Source: Bacteroidales bacterium
Lineage (GTDB): Bacteria > Bacteroidota > Bacteroidia > Bacteroidales > UBA932
Length of the DNA: 35,238 bases
Assembly: GCA_009784635.1 (NCBI GenBank)
Contig: WRBG01000002.1
Location: 1 to 35,238, forward strand
Reading direction: 5' to 3'
This document shows, piece after piece, positions 15,446 to 24,369 of the stretch. The notes beneath the pieces are model-generated. The model was not told the DNA's origin. It did not search any database and was given only the letters and a program-made list of their open reading frames with translations. A program made the position numbers and the translations under genes. Within the stretch, counting starts at the first letter, position 1; each line of letters begins with the position of its first letter.

Positions 15446-16336
15446 TTACTCGTATACGCTTCCGTTTATCGTCAATTTGAAGGATGTTTCTTGTATATTA
15501 CAATAAACCTCAAGCGTTTTGCTGAAGTAGCCCGTTTCGTCGGGCGTCATTTCAATACGGACATTTGCTGTTTTTCCCGGTTCAATCGGACGCCTATCCC
15601 AATCAACATTTGCACATCCACAGGAAGTAGAAACGTGGAAAATGATTAATGGATAGCTTCCGGTATTCGTAACGGTGAAAACAGCAGGATTGGAACTGTC
15701 TTTTTGAATAGTCCCATAGTTATGCACCGATTTATCTACTTCGATAGTAGTAAGTATTGTCTGCTCTATGTCCTGTCCACCAATTTGTGATTTATACAAG
15801 TCCCAAATTTTCCGGTTTAATACCGGATTGCCAATCATTAGCACTTTATTATCTCTATCCAAAAGGAAGCACTGGTATTGCATCGCCTGCGGGAAATGAT
15901 TCAACCGATTAACTGTACCGTTAACGTCCATAAATACTGGATAGTCAAATTGGTTTCTTGCAAATAGAAAAACCATCTCGTTCACACTTTTAGGTTGGAA
16001 AAAAAGCAGAAATCCAACTTTTCCACGAAATAAACTGTCGGCTTCTTCCATCAATTGTTTCCACTCAAACAATTTCAATCGGCAATCGCTGCATCCCGCA
16101 GAGTCAACATACATTAGGATTTTAAATTCTTTATTGAAAAAATCATTGCAAAATCCCAACGGCGCTTCTTTACCTGATACATAGCATGGTATACTCTCTA
16201 TAAACAGGATTTCTTTTCCTGTCCATTCATTGACCATTTTTGCTATTTCATTCTGCTTTCTATTATCCTCGCAGGAACAAAGGGAACAAACGGCAATCAA
16301 TAGAAACCAGAACAATTGTTTTTGAGGTATAACCAT
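15446..16336 (-). CDS. DUF1573 lipoprotein with thioredoxin-like N-terminal domain
   Basis: A 296-residue lipoprotein. The signal ends CSLCSC (Cys near 22). Residues about 55-185 look thioredoxin-like: ILMYVDSAGCSDCRLKLFEW carries a CxxC pair, then VFMDVNGTVNRLNHFPQ and QCFLLDRDNKVLMIGNP. Residues about 195-296 are a DUF1573 Ig-like domain (VHNYGTIQKDSSNPAVFTVT; HVSTSCGCANVDWDR; IEPGKTANVRIEM). This fusion is often found with NVEAL peptides and may shuffle disulfides in the Cys-bearing peptide downstream (inference). It is the first gene of the module operon, 333 nt from the start predicted for the sigma54 promoter at 16681-16696. Confidence 0.8.
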   Translation of the reverse strand: MVIPQKQLFWFLLIAVCSLCSCEDNRKQNEIAKMVNEWTGKEILFIESIPCYVSGKEAPLGFCNDFFNKEFKILMYVDSAGCSDCRLKLFEWKQLMEEADSLFRGKVGFLLFFQPKSVNEMVFLFARNQFDYPVFMDVNGTVNRLNHFPQAMQYQCFLLDRDNKVLMIGNPVLNRKIWDLYKSQIGGQDIEQTILTTIEVDKSVHNYGTIQKDSSNPAVFTVTNTGSYPLIIFHVSTSCGCANVDWDRRPIEPGKTANVRIEMTPDETGYFSKTLEVYCNIQETSFKLTINGSVYE

Positions 16337-16763
<427 letters not shown>

Positions 16764-16771
16764 AATCCCTG

Positions 16772-16803
16772 CAAATCTATAAAAAAGTTTTATGACAACC
16801 AAA
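16772..16803 (-). promoter_or_regulatory. Housekeeping-type -33/-7 promoter upstream of the sigma54 site
   Basis: On the minus strand TTTG (16803-16800), a 20-bp spacer and TAGATTTG (16779-16772) match the Bacteroidetes TTTG/TAnnTTTG promoter exactly. The predicted start near 16767 is 4 nt before the ATG at 16763, so this promoter would drive the repeat-containing ORF and perhaps read on into the operon. Confidence 0.55.
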
Positions 16804-16827
16804 AAAACGTTTATGGAGGATGCCGGA

Positions 16828-16850
16828 TTAGCCGACTAAGGATTGGGGAA
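16828..16850 (+). repeat. Right copy of 23-bp direct repeat flanking the NVEAL module
   Basis: Identical to 13725-13747. This copy holds the last codons and stop of pyrF (minus strand LPQSLVG then TAA at 16830-16828). Confidence 0.9.
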
Positions 16851-17658
16851 GCAGGGCGCTCATTTTTTGGGTCATTTCCTTGGCCCGAAGGCCGGCGGCA
16901 TCGGCAAAGTGCCGGCTGTTGTCGGCAAAAATAATCCCACGAGACATATTGACTAACAGTCCGCAGGAATCATTCATTCCATTTTGGACTACCTCCTCCA
17001 AACTTCCTCCTTGGGCCCCTACTCCGGGCACCAATAGAAAATGTTCGGGAAGCAATGCACGCACCCTAACCAACTGTTGGGGATGGGTGGCTCCGACTAC
17101 AAACATCAGTTGCTCTTTGGCGCCAAGGGTGCAGCTCTTTTGGATTACTGCTTCATACAGGGGTTGTCCGTTGGCAAGGAGCTGAAGTTCAAAATCAGAG
17201 GCCCCGGAATTAGAGGTTAGGGCCAAGATAATCGTCCATTTTTCCTTGTATTCGAGAAAAGGAGTCAGTGAGTCCGTGCCCATATAGGGGGACAAAGTAA
17301 GCGCATCTACATTCATTTCCTCAAAAAAAGCCCGGGCATAATGTTTGGCCGTATTGCTTATATCGCCTCGCTTGGCGTCTGCAATAACCAATATATTGGG
17401 ATGGCGCTCACGAATATAGGATACAGTTTGGGATAATTGTGCCCAGCCGTTTGTGCCTTCTGCTTCGTAAAAAGCTGTGTTGAGCTTATAGGCTACGGCA
17501 TAAGCGGCTGTGGAGTCTATAACCTCCTTGTTGAACAAAAATAAGGCTTGGGGATGGAGTTGCAGATGGGCCGGCAGCAGCGACCGGTCGCTGTCGAGGC
17601 CCACGCATAAAAACGAACGCTTTAGGCCGATTTGTTCAACTAACTGATTATATGTCAT
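16828..17658 (-). CDS. pyrF: Orotidine-5'-phosphate decarboxylase PyrF
   Basis: A 276-residue enzyme converting OMP to UMP, the last step of de novo pyrimidine synthesis. The family active-site block is DAKRGDISNTAKHYARAFF (94-112), with CVGLDSDRSLLP at the N-terminus and the phosphate-binding VPGVGAQGGSLEEV near 214-227. The length fits the longer type-2 PyrF family (about 270 residues). It follows prfA on the same strand with a 73-bp gap, an order usual in Bacteroidales. Its 3' end lies in the 23-bp repeat, evidence that it once overlapped psd by 12 bp. Confidence 0.95.
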   Translation of the reverse strand: MTYNQLVEQIGLKRSFLCVGLDSDRSLLPAHLQLHPQALFLFNKEVIDSTAAYAVAYKLNTAFYEAEGTNGWAQLSQTVSYIRERHPNILVIADAKRGDISNTAKHYARAFFEEMNVDALTLSPYMGTDSLTPFLEYKEKWTIILALTSNSGASDFELQLLANGQPLYEAVIQKSCTLGAKEQLMFVVGATHPQQLVRVRALLPEHFLLVPGVGAQGGSLEEVVQNGMNDSCGLLVNMSRGIIFADNSRHFADAAGLRAKEMTQKMSALLPQSLVG

Positions 17659-17731
17659 ATCTTATTTCTTCTATGCGCTCAATCCATTTTTGGTCGCCGG
17701 CTACCAACTTCGGCCGCCGTATTCCCCATGC

Positions 17732-18817
17732 TCATGCCTCGCTCTCCTTCAATCGTTCTGCATTCTCCGCAATTTGCAGTTGGTCAATTACTTCTTGAAT
17801 CGCCCCATCCATAAAAACCGGAAGGTTATACATGGTGTAGTTGATTCGGTGGTCGGTTACACGGCTTTGGGGATAATTGTAGGTGCGGATTTTAGCCGAG
17901 CGGTCTCCGGTGGAAACCATGGTTTTACGCTGGGAGGATATCTCGTTCAGATATTTTTCGTATTCCATATTGTAGAGCCGGGTACGCAATTCGGCCAAGG
18001 CCTTGTCGTAGTTTTTCAACTGGGATTTTTCGTCTTGACACTGTACCACTATGCCCGTGGGAATATGGGTTAGGCGAATGGCCGAATAGGTGGTATTTAC
18101 CGACTGCCCGCCCGGACCCGACGAGCAGAAAGTGTCTTTACGTATGTCTTTTTCGTTTAATTCAATATCGAACTCGTCCGCTTCGGGCAATACCGCCACA
18201 GAAGCCGCCGAGGTGTGTACCCTTCCTTGTGTTTCGGTCTGGGGCACGCGCTGCACGCGGTGTACCCCGCTCTCGTATTTCATTACTCCATATACTCCCG
18301 TACCCGAAATTTTGCAAATCACTTCTTTAAAGCCGCCGGAAGTGCCCTCGGAGGTGCCGGTTATTTCCATCTTCCACCCCCTGCGCTCCACAAATTTAGC
18401 ATACATTCTAAACAGGTCTCCCGCAAAAATAGAGGCTTCGTCGCCTCCGGTTCCGGCGCGGATTTCGAGGATGGCATTTTTGGCATCTTGAGGGTCGGTC
18501 GGAATCAGCAGCATCTTGATTTCTCCTTCCACGCCGGGGATGGCTTCCTCCAACAAAGCAATTTCTTCTTTAGCCATCTCCCTCATCTCCTCATCCTTTT
18601 CCACAGCCAATAACTCCTTGGCCGAAACAAGGTTATCCAACATCAGTTTATACTTTGCCCCCGCCGCCGCCAAAGGCTCCAATTCGCGATATTCCTTATT
18701 CAACGCCACATAACGCTTCATATCGGATACCACATCGGGCTGGGCCAACTGATTGGCAAGGTTTTCGTATTTGTCTTTCAGTCCCAGTAATTTATTTAAC
18801 AAACTGTTGTCGCTCAT
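17732..18817 (-). CDS. prfA: Peptide chain release factor 1
   Basis: A 361-residue RF1 that recognises UAA and UAG stops and releases the peptide. It has the peptidyl-hydrolysis motif GGQ (236-238, in SSGPGGQSVNTT) and the decoding-loop PxT element PQT in RVPQTETQGRVHTSAA (190-205), which marks RF1 rather than RF2. The N-terminal helical domain and AGTGGDEASIFAGDLFRMY are typical. The length is normal. It is transcribed with pyrF from a -7 box at 18835-18842. Confidence 0.96.
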   Translation of the reverse strand: MSDNSLLNKLLGLKDKYENLANQLAQPDVVSDMKRYVALNKEYRELEPLAAAGAKYKLMLDNLVSAKELLAVEKDEEMREMAKEEIALLEEAIPGVEGEIKMLLIPTDPQDAKNAILEIRAGTGGDEASIFAGDLFRMYAKFVERRGWKMEITGTSEGTSGGFKEVICKISGTGVYGVMKYESGVHRVQRVPQTETQGRVHTSAASVAVLPEADEFDIELNEKDIRKDTFCSSGPGGQSVNTTYSAIRLTHIPTGIVVQCQDEKSQLKNYDKALAELRTRLYNMEYEKYLNEISSQRKTMVSTGDRSAKIRTYNYPQSRVTDHRINYTMYNLPVFMDGAIQEVIDQLQIAENAERLKESEA

Positions 18818-18834
18818 ATCCTAAAATTATCCTG

Positions 18835-18842
18835 CAAAGATA
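18835..18842 (-). promoter_or_regulatory. -7 box of prfA-pyrF
   Basis: TATCTTTG on the minus strand fits TAnnTTTG; the predicted start is about 13 nt before the prfA ATG at 18817. No -33 element is evident. Confidence 0.5.
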
Positions 18843-18849
18843 GGAAAAC

Positions 18850-18880
18850 TTTGCTTCGCGTACATAAAGCATTACCTTTA
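18850..18880 (+). promoter_or_regulatory. Possible promoter of thioredoxin-fold lipoprotein gene
   Basis: TTTG (18850-18853), a 19-bp spacer and TACCTTTA (18873-18880, one mismatch to TAnnTTTG) precede the ATG at 18899 by about 14 nt of leader. Confidence 0.45.
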
Positions 18881-18898
18881 CGCAAAATATTACAACCC

Positions 18899-20119
18899 AT
18901 GAAAAGAATCCTTATCCTTTGTACGACCGGACTGCTTTTTGTCTCCTGCGGGAACAATAACGTCCTTACTCCGGGTATCTGGAGGGCTGCCCTGCTTACG
19001 GAGCATTCCGTAGAAATTCCTTTTAACTTTGAACTGGAACTGTCGCCTGCCGACACGCTCATGTACATCATTACAGGAACAGACCGATATAAAGTCAAAG
19101 ACATCAGCATGGTCGGAGATTCCATGTTTATCAATCTGCCTTTGTTCAGCGCAAAATTTGCCCTGCTTTTAGAGAACGGAGCGCTAAACGGGAACTTTAT
19201 CCGCTCGTCCTATACCATGCCGGTGCGTATGGTCCCCGGAGACGCAAACCGGTTTAAAGTAACCAAAGGAGACGCCTCCCAAGCCGCCGGCCGGTGGCTG
19301 ATTAGCTTGAATACCCGGAATGGCGTCCGGGAAATTATCGGGGAATTTGAAGAACACGAAGAAAAAGTAACCGGTTCGTTTTTGACGCCTACCGGAGATT
19401 ATCGCTTTTTTGAGGGAACGGTAAACCACCAAAACCAACTGATGCTTTCTTCTTTTGACGGGAGCTTTGTACGCCTCTTTTTGGCTGATATTAACGGCGA
19501 CCGGTTGGAAAACTTGAAAATGTACTCCGGAAGTAGCGGATTAGAAGAAGGTTCGGGCATCAAAAATCCGGATGCAGCCCTTCCGGACGCCTATGCGGTT
19601 ACAGGGTTAAAAAAGGGATATACAAGTCTTGGATTCTCTTTTCCCAATGTAGACGGAGTCCCTGTTAGTCTTAAAGACGAGCGCTTTACAAACAAGGTTG
19701 TGGTGGTGCAGATTAGCGGCTCGTGGTGCCCCAATTGCTTGGACGAGAGTCGTTTTTTAATGGAGATGTACCGTAAATACGCGCCCAAGGTAGACATGCT
19801 CTGCCTCGCATTTGAGCGCGTTACCGATTTTGAGGAGGCCAAAAAAGAGGCCATGAAACTGGCAACTACGGCGGGCATCGAATACGACGTATTGATTACC
19901 GGCCACAGCTCATCCGCCGTACAGACCGCCCTTCCCGAATTGGACAATTTTAGGTCGTTCCCCACTACCATCATCATAGACAAGAAGGGAGAGGTCAGGC
20001 AGATTCATTCGGGTTTTTCCGGCCCCGGAACCGGCATACACTACCGTAACTATGTACAAAAATTTGAAGAATTTATAAACAAGCTACTCGCAGAGCCGGA
20101 TGTAAAACCCAATTCATAA
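18899..20119 (+). CDS. Thioredoxin-fold lipoprotein (TlpA/ResA-like)
   Basis: A 406-residue lipoprotein. MKRILILCTTGLLFVSC is a lipoprotein signal (Cys17); the ATG at 18899 is chosen for this reason over one at 18851. Residues about 25-235 are a beta-rich region repeating short FEG and GSFxTPTGDYRFFEG motifs, similar to extensions on Bacteroidetes TlpA proteins. Residues about 245-400 form a TlpA/AhpC-TSA thioredoxin domain with the redox pair Cys277/Cys280 in SGSWCPNCLDESRFL and the cis-Pro region FRSFPTTIIIDKKGEV. It should face the periplasm and reduce or shuffle disulfides; the substrate is unknown. It converges on hydC with 9 bp between stops. Confidence 0.85.
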   Translation: MKRILILCTTGLLFVSCGNNNVLTPGIWRAALLTEHSVEIPFNFELELSPADTLMYIITGTDRYKVKDISMVGDSMFINLPLFSAKFALLLENGALNGNFIRSSYTMPVRMVPGDANRFKVTKGDASQAAGRWLISLNTRNGVREIIGEFEEHEEKVTGSFLTPTGDYRFFEGTVNHQNQLMLSSFDGSFVRLFLADINGDRLENLKMYSGSSGLEEGSGIKNPDAALPDAYAVTGLKKGYTSLGFSFPNVDGVPVSLKDERFTNKVVVVQISGSWCPNCLDESRFLMEMYRKYAPKVDMLCLAFERVTDFEEAKKEAMKLATTAGIEYDVLITGHSSSAVQTALPELDNFRSFPTTIIIDKKGEVRQIHSGFSGPGTGIHYRNYVQKFEEFINKLLAEPDVKPNS

Positions 20120-20128
20120 ATACATTCC

Positions 20129-20605
20129 CTACTCGTACTGAGCAAGTATGTCTTTCAGTTGATTTGCCTCTACACGTCCATGCACCTTTTCGCCTATCAT
20201 CACCACGGGAGCCAAGCCGCAGGCGCCCACGCAGCGAAGACAATTCAAGGAGAATTTTCCGTCCGGAGTGACGCCTCCTACCTCAATGTCCAACTCCCGT
20301 TTGAGGCCGTCCACAATCTTTTCGGCGCCCCGCACGTAACAGGCGGTGCCCATACATACGGCAATGGGGTATTTCCCTTTGGGTTTCATGGTAAAGAAGG
20401 CGTAGAAAGTTACCACTCCATACACCTTGGCAACCGAAATATTCAACTCCTTAGCAATAACCTGTTGCACCTCGGCAGGCAGGTAGCCAAAGGCTTCTTG
20501 GGTTTTATGGAGGACGTTGATAAGTTCTGACGCCTGATTATCGAACGATGCACAGATGTCTTTAATGGTTTGTATTTGGCAGTCTTGTAAAACTGTTGTG
20601 TTCAT
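20129..20605 (-). CDS. hydC: HydC, NuoE-like [2Fe-2S] subunit of NADH-linked [FeFe]-hydrogenase
   Basis: A 158-residue thioredoxin-like ferredoxin. Cys84, Cys89, Cys125 and Cys129 (CMGTAC and CLRCVGAC contexts) are the NuoE-type [2Fe-2S] ligands. It passes electrons within the HydABC complex. It is 12 bp after hydA on the same strand and is the last gene of hydB-hydA-hydC. The same family serves in complex I and formate dehydrogenases, but the neighbours settle the role. Confidence 0.93.
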   Translation of the reverse strand: MNTTVLQDCQIQTIKDICASFDNQASELINVLHKTQEAFGYLPAEVQQVIAKELNISVAKVYGVVTFYAFFTMKPKGKYPIAVCMGTACYVRGAEKIVDGLKRELDIEVGGVTPDGKFSLNCLRCVGACGLAPVVMIGEKVHGRVEANQLKDILAQYE

Positions 20606-20617
20606 GGTAATGGTTGA

Positions 20618-22369
20618 TTATTTCGATTTGTCAAAATAGTGTGTATGCAATAGATGATGCGCTTTTTCGCTCAGCGGACTCCCAAGAAATTCTTCGTACA
20701 ATTTCTTTATGTACGGATTTTCGTGCGATTTGCGGACAGGCTTTTGGGCGTCTTCGCGATACAGCGCCTCATGGCGTGCTTGGAGGATGTGGGACTCTCC
20801 ATGGTGGAGCGGTTGCCCACCACCGCCGATACAACCGCCCGGACAGGCCATGATTTCGATGGCGTGGAAGTTGTATTGACCCGACCGGATTCCGTCGAGC
20901 AGTTTGCGTGCGTTGCCCAATTGATGGGCAATACCAATATTGATTTTGGTGCCGTTGAAGTCAACGGTAGCCATGCGAATCCCCTCTAAGCCCCTAAGTT
21001 CACGAAAATCTACCTGCTCCAATTTTTTGCCTGTAAATATCTCATAGGCAGTACGTACTGCGGCTTCAATCACCCCGCCGGTTGTTCCAAAAATAACGCC
21101 CGCGCCGGTAGATTCGCCCATCGGATTATCAAATTCCGCATCGGATAAAGCCTTAAAATTGATGTTGGCCTCGCGGATAAGGTGGGCCAATTCTCTGGTA
21201 GAAAGGGCAAAATCTACATCGGGATTGCCGTTGACTTTAAATTCGTCTCGTTGACATTCGTATTTCTTTGCCAAACAGGGCATAATCGATACTACCACCA
21301 AATCTTCGCGTTTTACGCCTAATTTATCGGCTAAATAAGTTTTGGCCACTGCTCCAAACATTTGCTGGGGAGAACGGGCGGTTGAAGGCACGTCGAGCAT
21401 GTCGGGATAGTTGTATTCAAAGAAGTTCACCCAAGCCGGACAGCAGGAGGTTAAAATCGGAAGTTTCACATTCTTGTCGCCCTCAAGGAACTTGGAAATA
21501 CGTCCCAACAATTCCGCTCCTTCTTCCATGACGGTCAGGTCTGCGGCAAAATCGGTATCGAATACATAATCAAAGCCCATTTCTTTTAATGCAGCCGTCA
21601 TTTTTCCGGTAACCAAAGTACCGGGCTCCATACCAAATTCTTCGCCCAAGGCAGCGCGAACAGCCGGAGCGGTTTGTACAATCACCGTCTTGGCAGGGTC
21701 TGCTAAGGCTCGGATTACCTTTTGGGTTTGGTCTACTTCTGTTAGGGCGCCGGTGGGGCAAACCGCCACGCACTGTCCGCAGAAGGTACAGGGCGAGTCA
21801 ATCAAATCCCGCTCAAAAGCCGGAGCAACCACCGACATGAATCCGCGGTTCACGGCGTGAAGGGCGCCTACGGTTTGGATTACATTACAAGCCGTTTCGC
21901 AACGACGACACATGACGCATTTATCCATATCGCGGATGATGGAAGGCGACATATCTTTGCGATAGGTTGACATTTCGGCGTTTTCTACCGAGTGGATTTC
22001 ACGGATGCCCAATTGCACCGACAGGTCTTGCAGTTCGCAACGTCCCGATTTAGGGCAAATCAAACAGTCTTTGGGATGGTCCGAGAGAATCAGTTCCAAT
22101 ACCGTTTTGCGGGCATTGAGCACTCTGGGAGAATGGGTTTTAATGACCATGCCTTCTGTGCAGGTAGTTACGCAGGAGGGCACCAAATTACGGCGTCCGG
22201 CTACTTCCACCACACAAATCCTGCATCCGGCAGGATGATTTTTGAATCCCACCGCTTCTAAATTCATATAGCAGAGCTTGGGAATGTCAATGCCTATCTG
22301 CTTGGCAGCATCGTACACAGTAGTATTAGGAGCTACTTCTACGGGTTTTTTATCTATCGTAACTTTCAT
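20618..22369 (-). CDS. hydA: HydA, catalytic subunit of multimeric [FeFe]-hydrogenase
   Basis: A 583-residue protein. In order: N-terminal [2Fe-2S] ferredoxin domain (Cys33, 49, 52, 66), His-ligated [4Fe-4S] (HPKDCLICPKSGRC, about 98-111), two [4Fe-4S] clusters (CVMCRRCETAC 151-161, CTFCGQCVAVC 194-204) and the H-cluster motifs L1 TSCCPAW (307-313), L2 MPCLAKK (363-369) and L3 MACPGGCIGGGGQP (507-520). All key Cys are present, so it should be active once matured by HydEFG, which are not in this window. With HydB and HydC it forms an NADH-dependent, probably electron-bifurcating hydrogenase balancing NADH and ferredoxin. It ends soon after L3 with a short C-terminal helical tail and lacks the extra C-terminal [2Fe-2S] domain known in some HydA proteins. 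Confidence 0.96.
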   Translation of the reverse strand: MKVTIDKKPVEVAPNTTVYDAAKQIGIDIPKLCYMNLEAVGFKNHPAGCRICVVEVAGRRNLVPSCVTTCTEGMVIKTHSPRVLNARKTVLELILSDHPKDCLICPKSGRCELQDLSVQLGIREIHSVENAEMSTYRKDMSPSIIRDMDKCVMCRRCETACNVIQTVGALHAVNRGFMSVVAPAFERDLIDSPCTFCGQCVAVCPTGALTEVDQTQKVIRALADPAKTVIVQTAPAVRAALGEEFGMEPGTLVTGKMTAALKEMGFDYVFDTDFAADLTVMEEGAELLGRISKFLEGDKNVKLPILTSCCPAWVNFFEYNYPDMLDVPSTARSPQQMFGAVAKTYLADKLGVKREDLVVVSIMPCLAKKYECQRDEFKVNGNPDVDFALSTRELAHLIREANINFKALSDAEFDNPMGESTGAGVIFGTTGGVIEAAVRTAYEIFTGKKLEQVDFRELRGLEGIRMATVDFNGTKINIGIAHQLGNARKLLDGIRSGQYNFHAIEIMACPGGCIGGGGQPLHHGESHILQARHEALYREDAQKPVRKSHENPYIKKLYEEFLGSPLSEKAHHLLHTHYFDKSK

Positions 22370-22382
22370 ATTATCTATCTAA

Positions 22383-24245
22383 TTATTGGATGATTATTGC
22401 ATTGAATTTACATTTTTCAAAGCAGGCGCCGCAACGGATACATTTATCTTGATTGATGAGGTGCGCCAGTCGTTTTTCTCCGGTGATGGCATTGGTGGGG
22501 CAGGCTTTGATACAGGCCGTGCAACCGATGCACTTTTCCGGAATGATAAAATACTGTTTCAATGCCTTGCATTGGCCGGCGGGGCACTTTTTGTCCCGCA
22601 CATGGGCTAAGTATTCGTCGTAAAAATAATCGAGGGTCGAGAGTACGGGGTTGGGCGAGGTCTGGCCCAATCCGCAAAGCGCCGTGTCTTTAATTACGAA
22701 GCTCAGATTGCGCAAATAATCCAAATCTTCTTCTGTGCCCCTGCCCCTGCATATCCTGTGCAACAACTCGTGTAAGCGTTTGTTTCCTACGCGGCAAGGC
22801 GAGCATTTTCCGCAGGATTCCTCCACGGTAAATTCAAGGTAAAACTTGGCGATGGCCGGCATACAGTCGTCTTGGTCCATCACAATCATGCCTCCCGAAC
22901 CCATCATCGAGCCGGCGGCAGTTAGGTTTTCGTAATCAATAGGCGTGTCCAAATGCTTTTCAATCAGACAGCCACCCGAAGGGCCTCCCGTTTGCACGGC
23001 TTTGAACTGTTTGTCGCCTTTGATGCCGCCTCCGATTTCAAAAATAACTTCGCGGAGGGTAATCCCCATAGGCACTTCTATCAAGCCCACATTATTGATT
23101 TTTCCGGCCAATGCAAATACCTTGGTACCTTTGGACGTTTCTGTTCCGATGCTTGAAAACCATTCGTGGCCTTTAAGGTAAATCGCCGGCACATTGGCAA
23201 ATGTTTCTACATTGTTCACGTTGGAAGGCTGACCCATATAGCCCGATTCGGCGGGGAAGGGCGGTTTTACGGTTGGTTCGCCACGCTCGCCTTCCATAGA
23301 ATGAATCAGAGCTGTTTCTTCTCCGCAGACAAAGGCGCCGGCTCCGTAACGCAATTCAAGCTCAAAAGCAAAACCGCTTCCAAAAATATCTTCGCCCAAA
23401 AAGCCGAAGTCTCGCGCCTGCTCTATGGCAATTTGCAAACGCTTGATTGCCAAAGGATATTCTGCGCGGATATACACCAAGCCTTTGGACGCCCCAATAC
23501 AGTAGCCGCAGATAGCCATGGCCTCAATCACAGAATGTGGGTCGCCTTCGAGAATCGAACGGTCCATAAAGGCGCCGGGGTCTCCTTCATCGGCATTACA
23601 TATTACGTATTTTTGGTCGGCCTTATTATTATAGGCGTATTCCCATTTGAGGCCGGCGGGAAAACCGCCGCCGCCCCGACCTCGAAGTCCGGACTTTTTC
23701 ATAATGTCTATGGCCTCGACTTGGGACATCTTGAGCACTGCGCCCAAAGCGGCATAACCATCTCGAGCAATATATTCGTCCATGTTTTCGGGGTCAATAA
23801 AACCGCAGTTGCGCAGGGCTATCCGGATTTGTTTATGCTTGGACTCATCTTTTGCATCAATCGTTTGATAATCAACTGGCAAAATGCCATTAATCTCCTC
23901 TCCCCGCTTGATATATTTGTCCACAATTTCAACGGCCTTTTGGGTATTTACGTAGCCGAACACTACCGGCTCGCAGCCGGGTTTATGCACTTCCACAGTC
24001 GGTTCGGCATAGCAGTAGCCTACACAGCCGACTTGACTTACCACAGCATTTAGGTTTTCCCTTTCCATTTTTTCGAGAAAGGCATTCATGGTCTCACGAG
24101 CGCCCGAAGCAATGCCGCAAGTAGCCATACCTACTTTGACTTGCACCATACCAGCGTCGTCGTTACTTTTTGGGTGGAGCCGGGGGTTGTTAACTACCTG
24201 CTGTTTCCTATTGAGCAGGCCTTCCAGCGACCTAATTTTATTCAT
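22383..24245 (-). CDS. hydB: HydB, NuoF-like NADH-binding subunit of [FeFe]-hydrogenase
   Basis: A 620-residue flavoprotein. An N-terminal thioredoxin-like [2Fe-2S] domain (about 35-125: MATCGIASGARETMNAFLEK; QVGCVGYCYAEP) is followed by the NuoF core with FMN/NADH motifs (GRGGGGFPAGLKWE; CNADEGDPGAFMDRS), the N3-type [4Fe-4S] site CGKCSPCRVG, and two C-terminal [4Fe-4S] motifs (CIGCTACIKACPTNAI; CIRCGACFEKCKFNAI). It oxidises NADH for HydABC. The ATG at 24245 (MNKIRSLEGLLNRKQ) gives the usual length; an upstream ATG would add 103 residues of non-family sequence. It lies 13 bp before hydA. A TATTTTTTG close to a -7 box lies near 24304-24312. Confidence 0.95.
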   Translation of the reverse strand: MNKIRSLEGLLNRKQQVVNNPRLHPKSNDDAGMVQVKVGMATCGIASGARETMNAFLEKMERENLNAVVSQVGCVGYCYAEPTVEVHKPGCEPVVFGYVNTQKAVEIVDKYIKRGEEINGILPVDYQTIDAKDESKHKQIRIALRNCGFIDPENMDEYIARDGYAALGAVLKMSQVEAIDIMKKSGLRGRGGGGFPAGLKWEYAYNNKADQKYVICNADEGDPGAFMDRSILEGDPHSVIEAMAICGYCIGASKGLVYIRAEYPLAIKRLQIAIEQARDFGFLGEDIFGSGFAFELELRYGAGAFVCGEETALIHSMEGERGEPTVKPPFPAESGYMGQPSNVNNVETFANVPAIYLKGHEWFSSIGTETSKGTKVFALAGKINNVGLIEVPMGITLREVIFEIGGGIKGDKQFKAVQTGGPSGGCLIEKHLDTPIDYENLTAAGSMMGSGGMIVMDQDDCMPAIAKFYLEFTVEESCGKCSPCRVGNKRLHELLHRICRGRGTEEDLDYLRNLSFVIKDTALCGLGQTSPNPVLSTLDYFYDEYLAHVRDKKCPAGQCKALKQYFIIPEKCIGCTACIKACPTNAITGEKRLAHLINQDKCIRCGACFEKCKFNAIIIQ

Positions 24246-24369
24246 ATTAATCTTTGTTTTAAAAAATTTAGGGCCGTAAAGGTAGAGATTTTTTTTGTAA
24301 CGGCAAAAAATAAAGGCCACCCGGTGGGGGTGTAGATTCAACAACCGGTACCGGGCTTCGACAATACGG

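Noticed and set aside
23166-24053. A 295-residue plus-strand open frame
   Set aside because: It lies entirely antisense to hydB, whose family motifs are unmistakable; the composition is that of a shadow frame.
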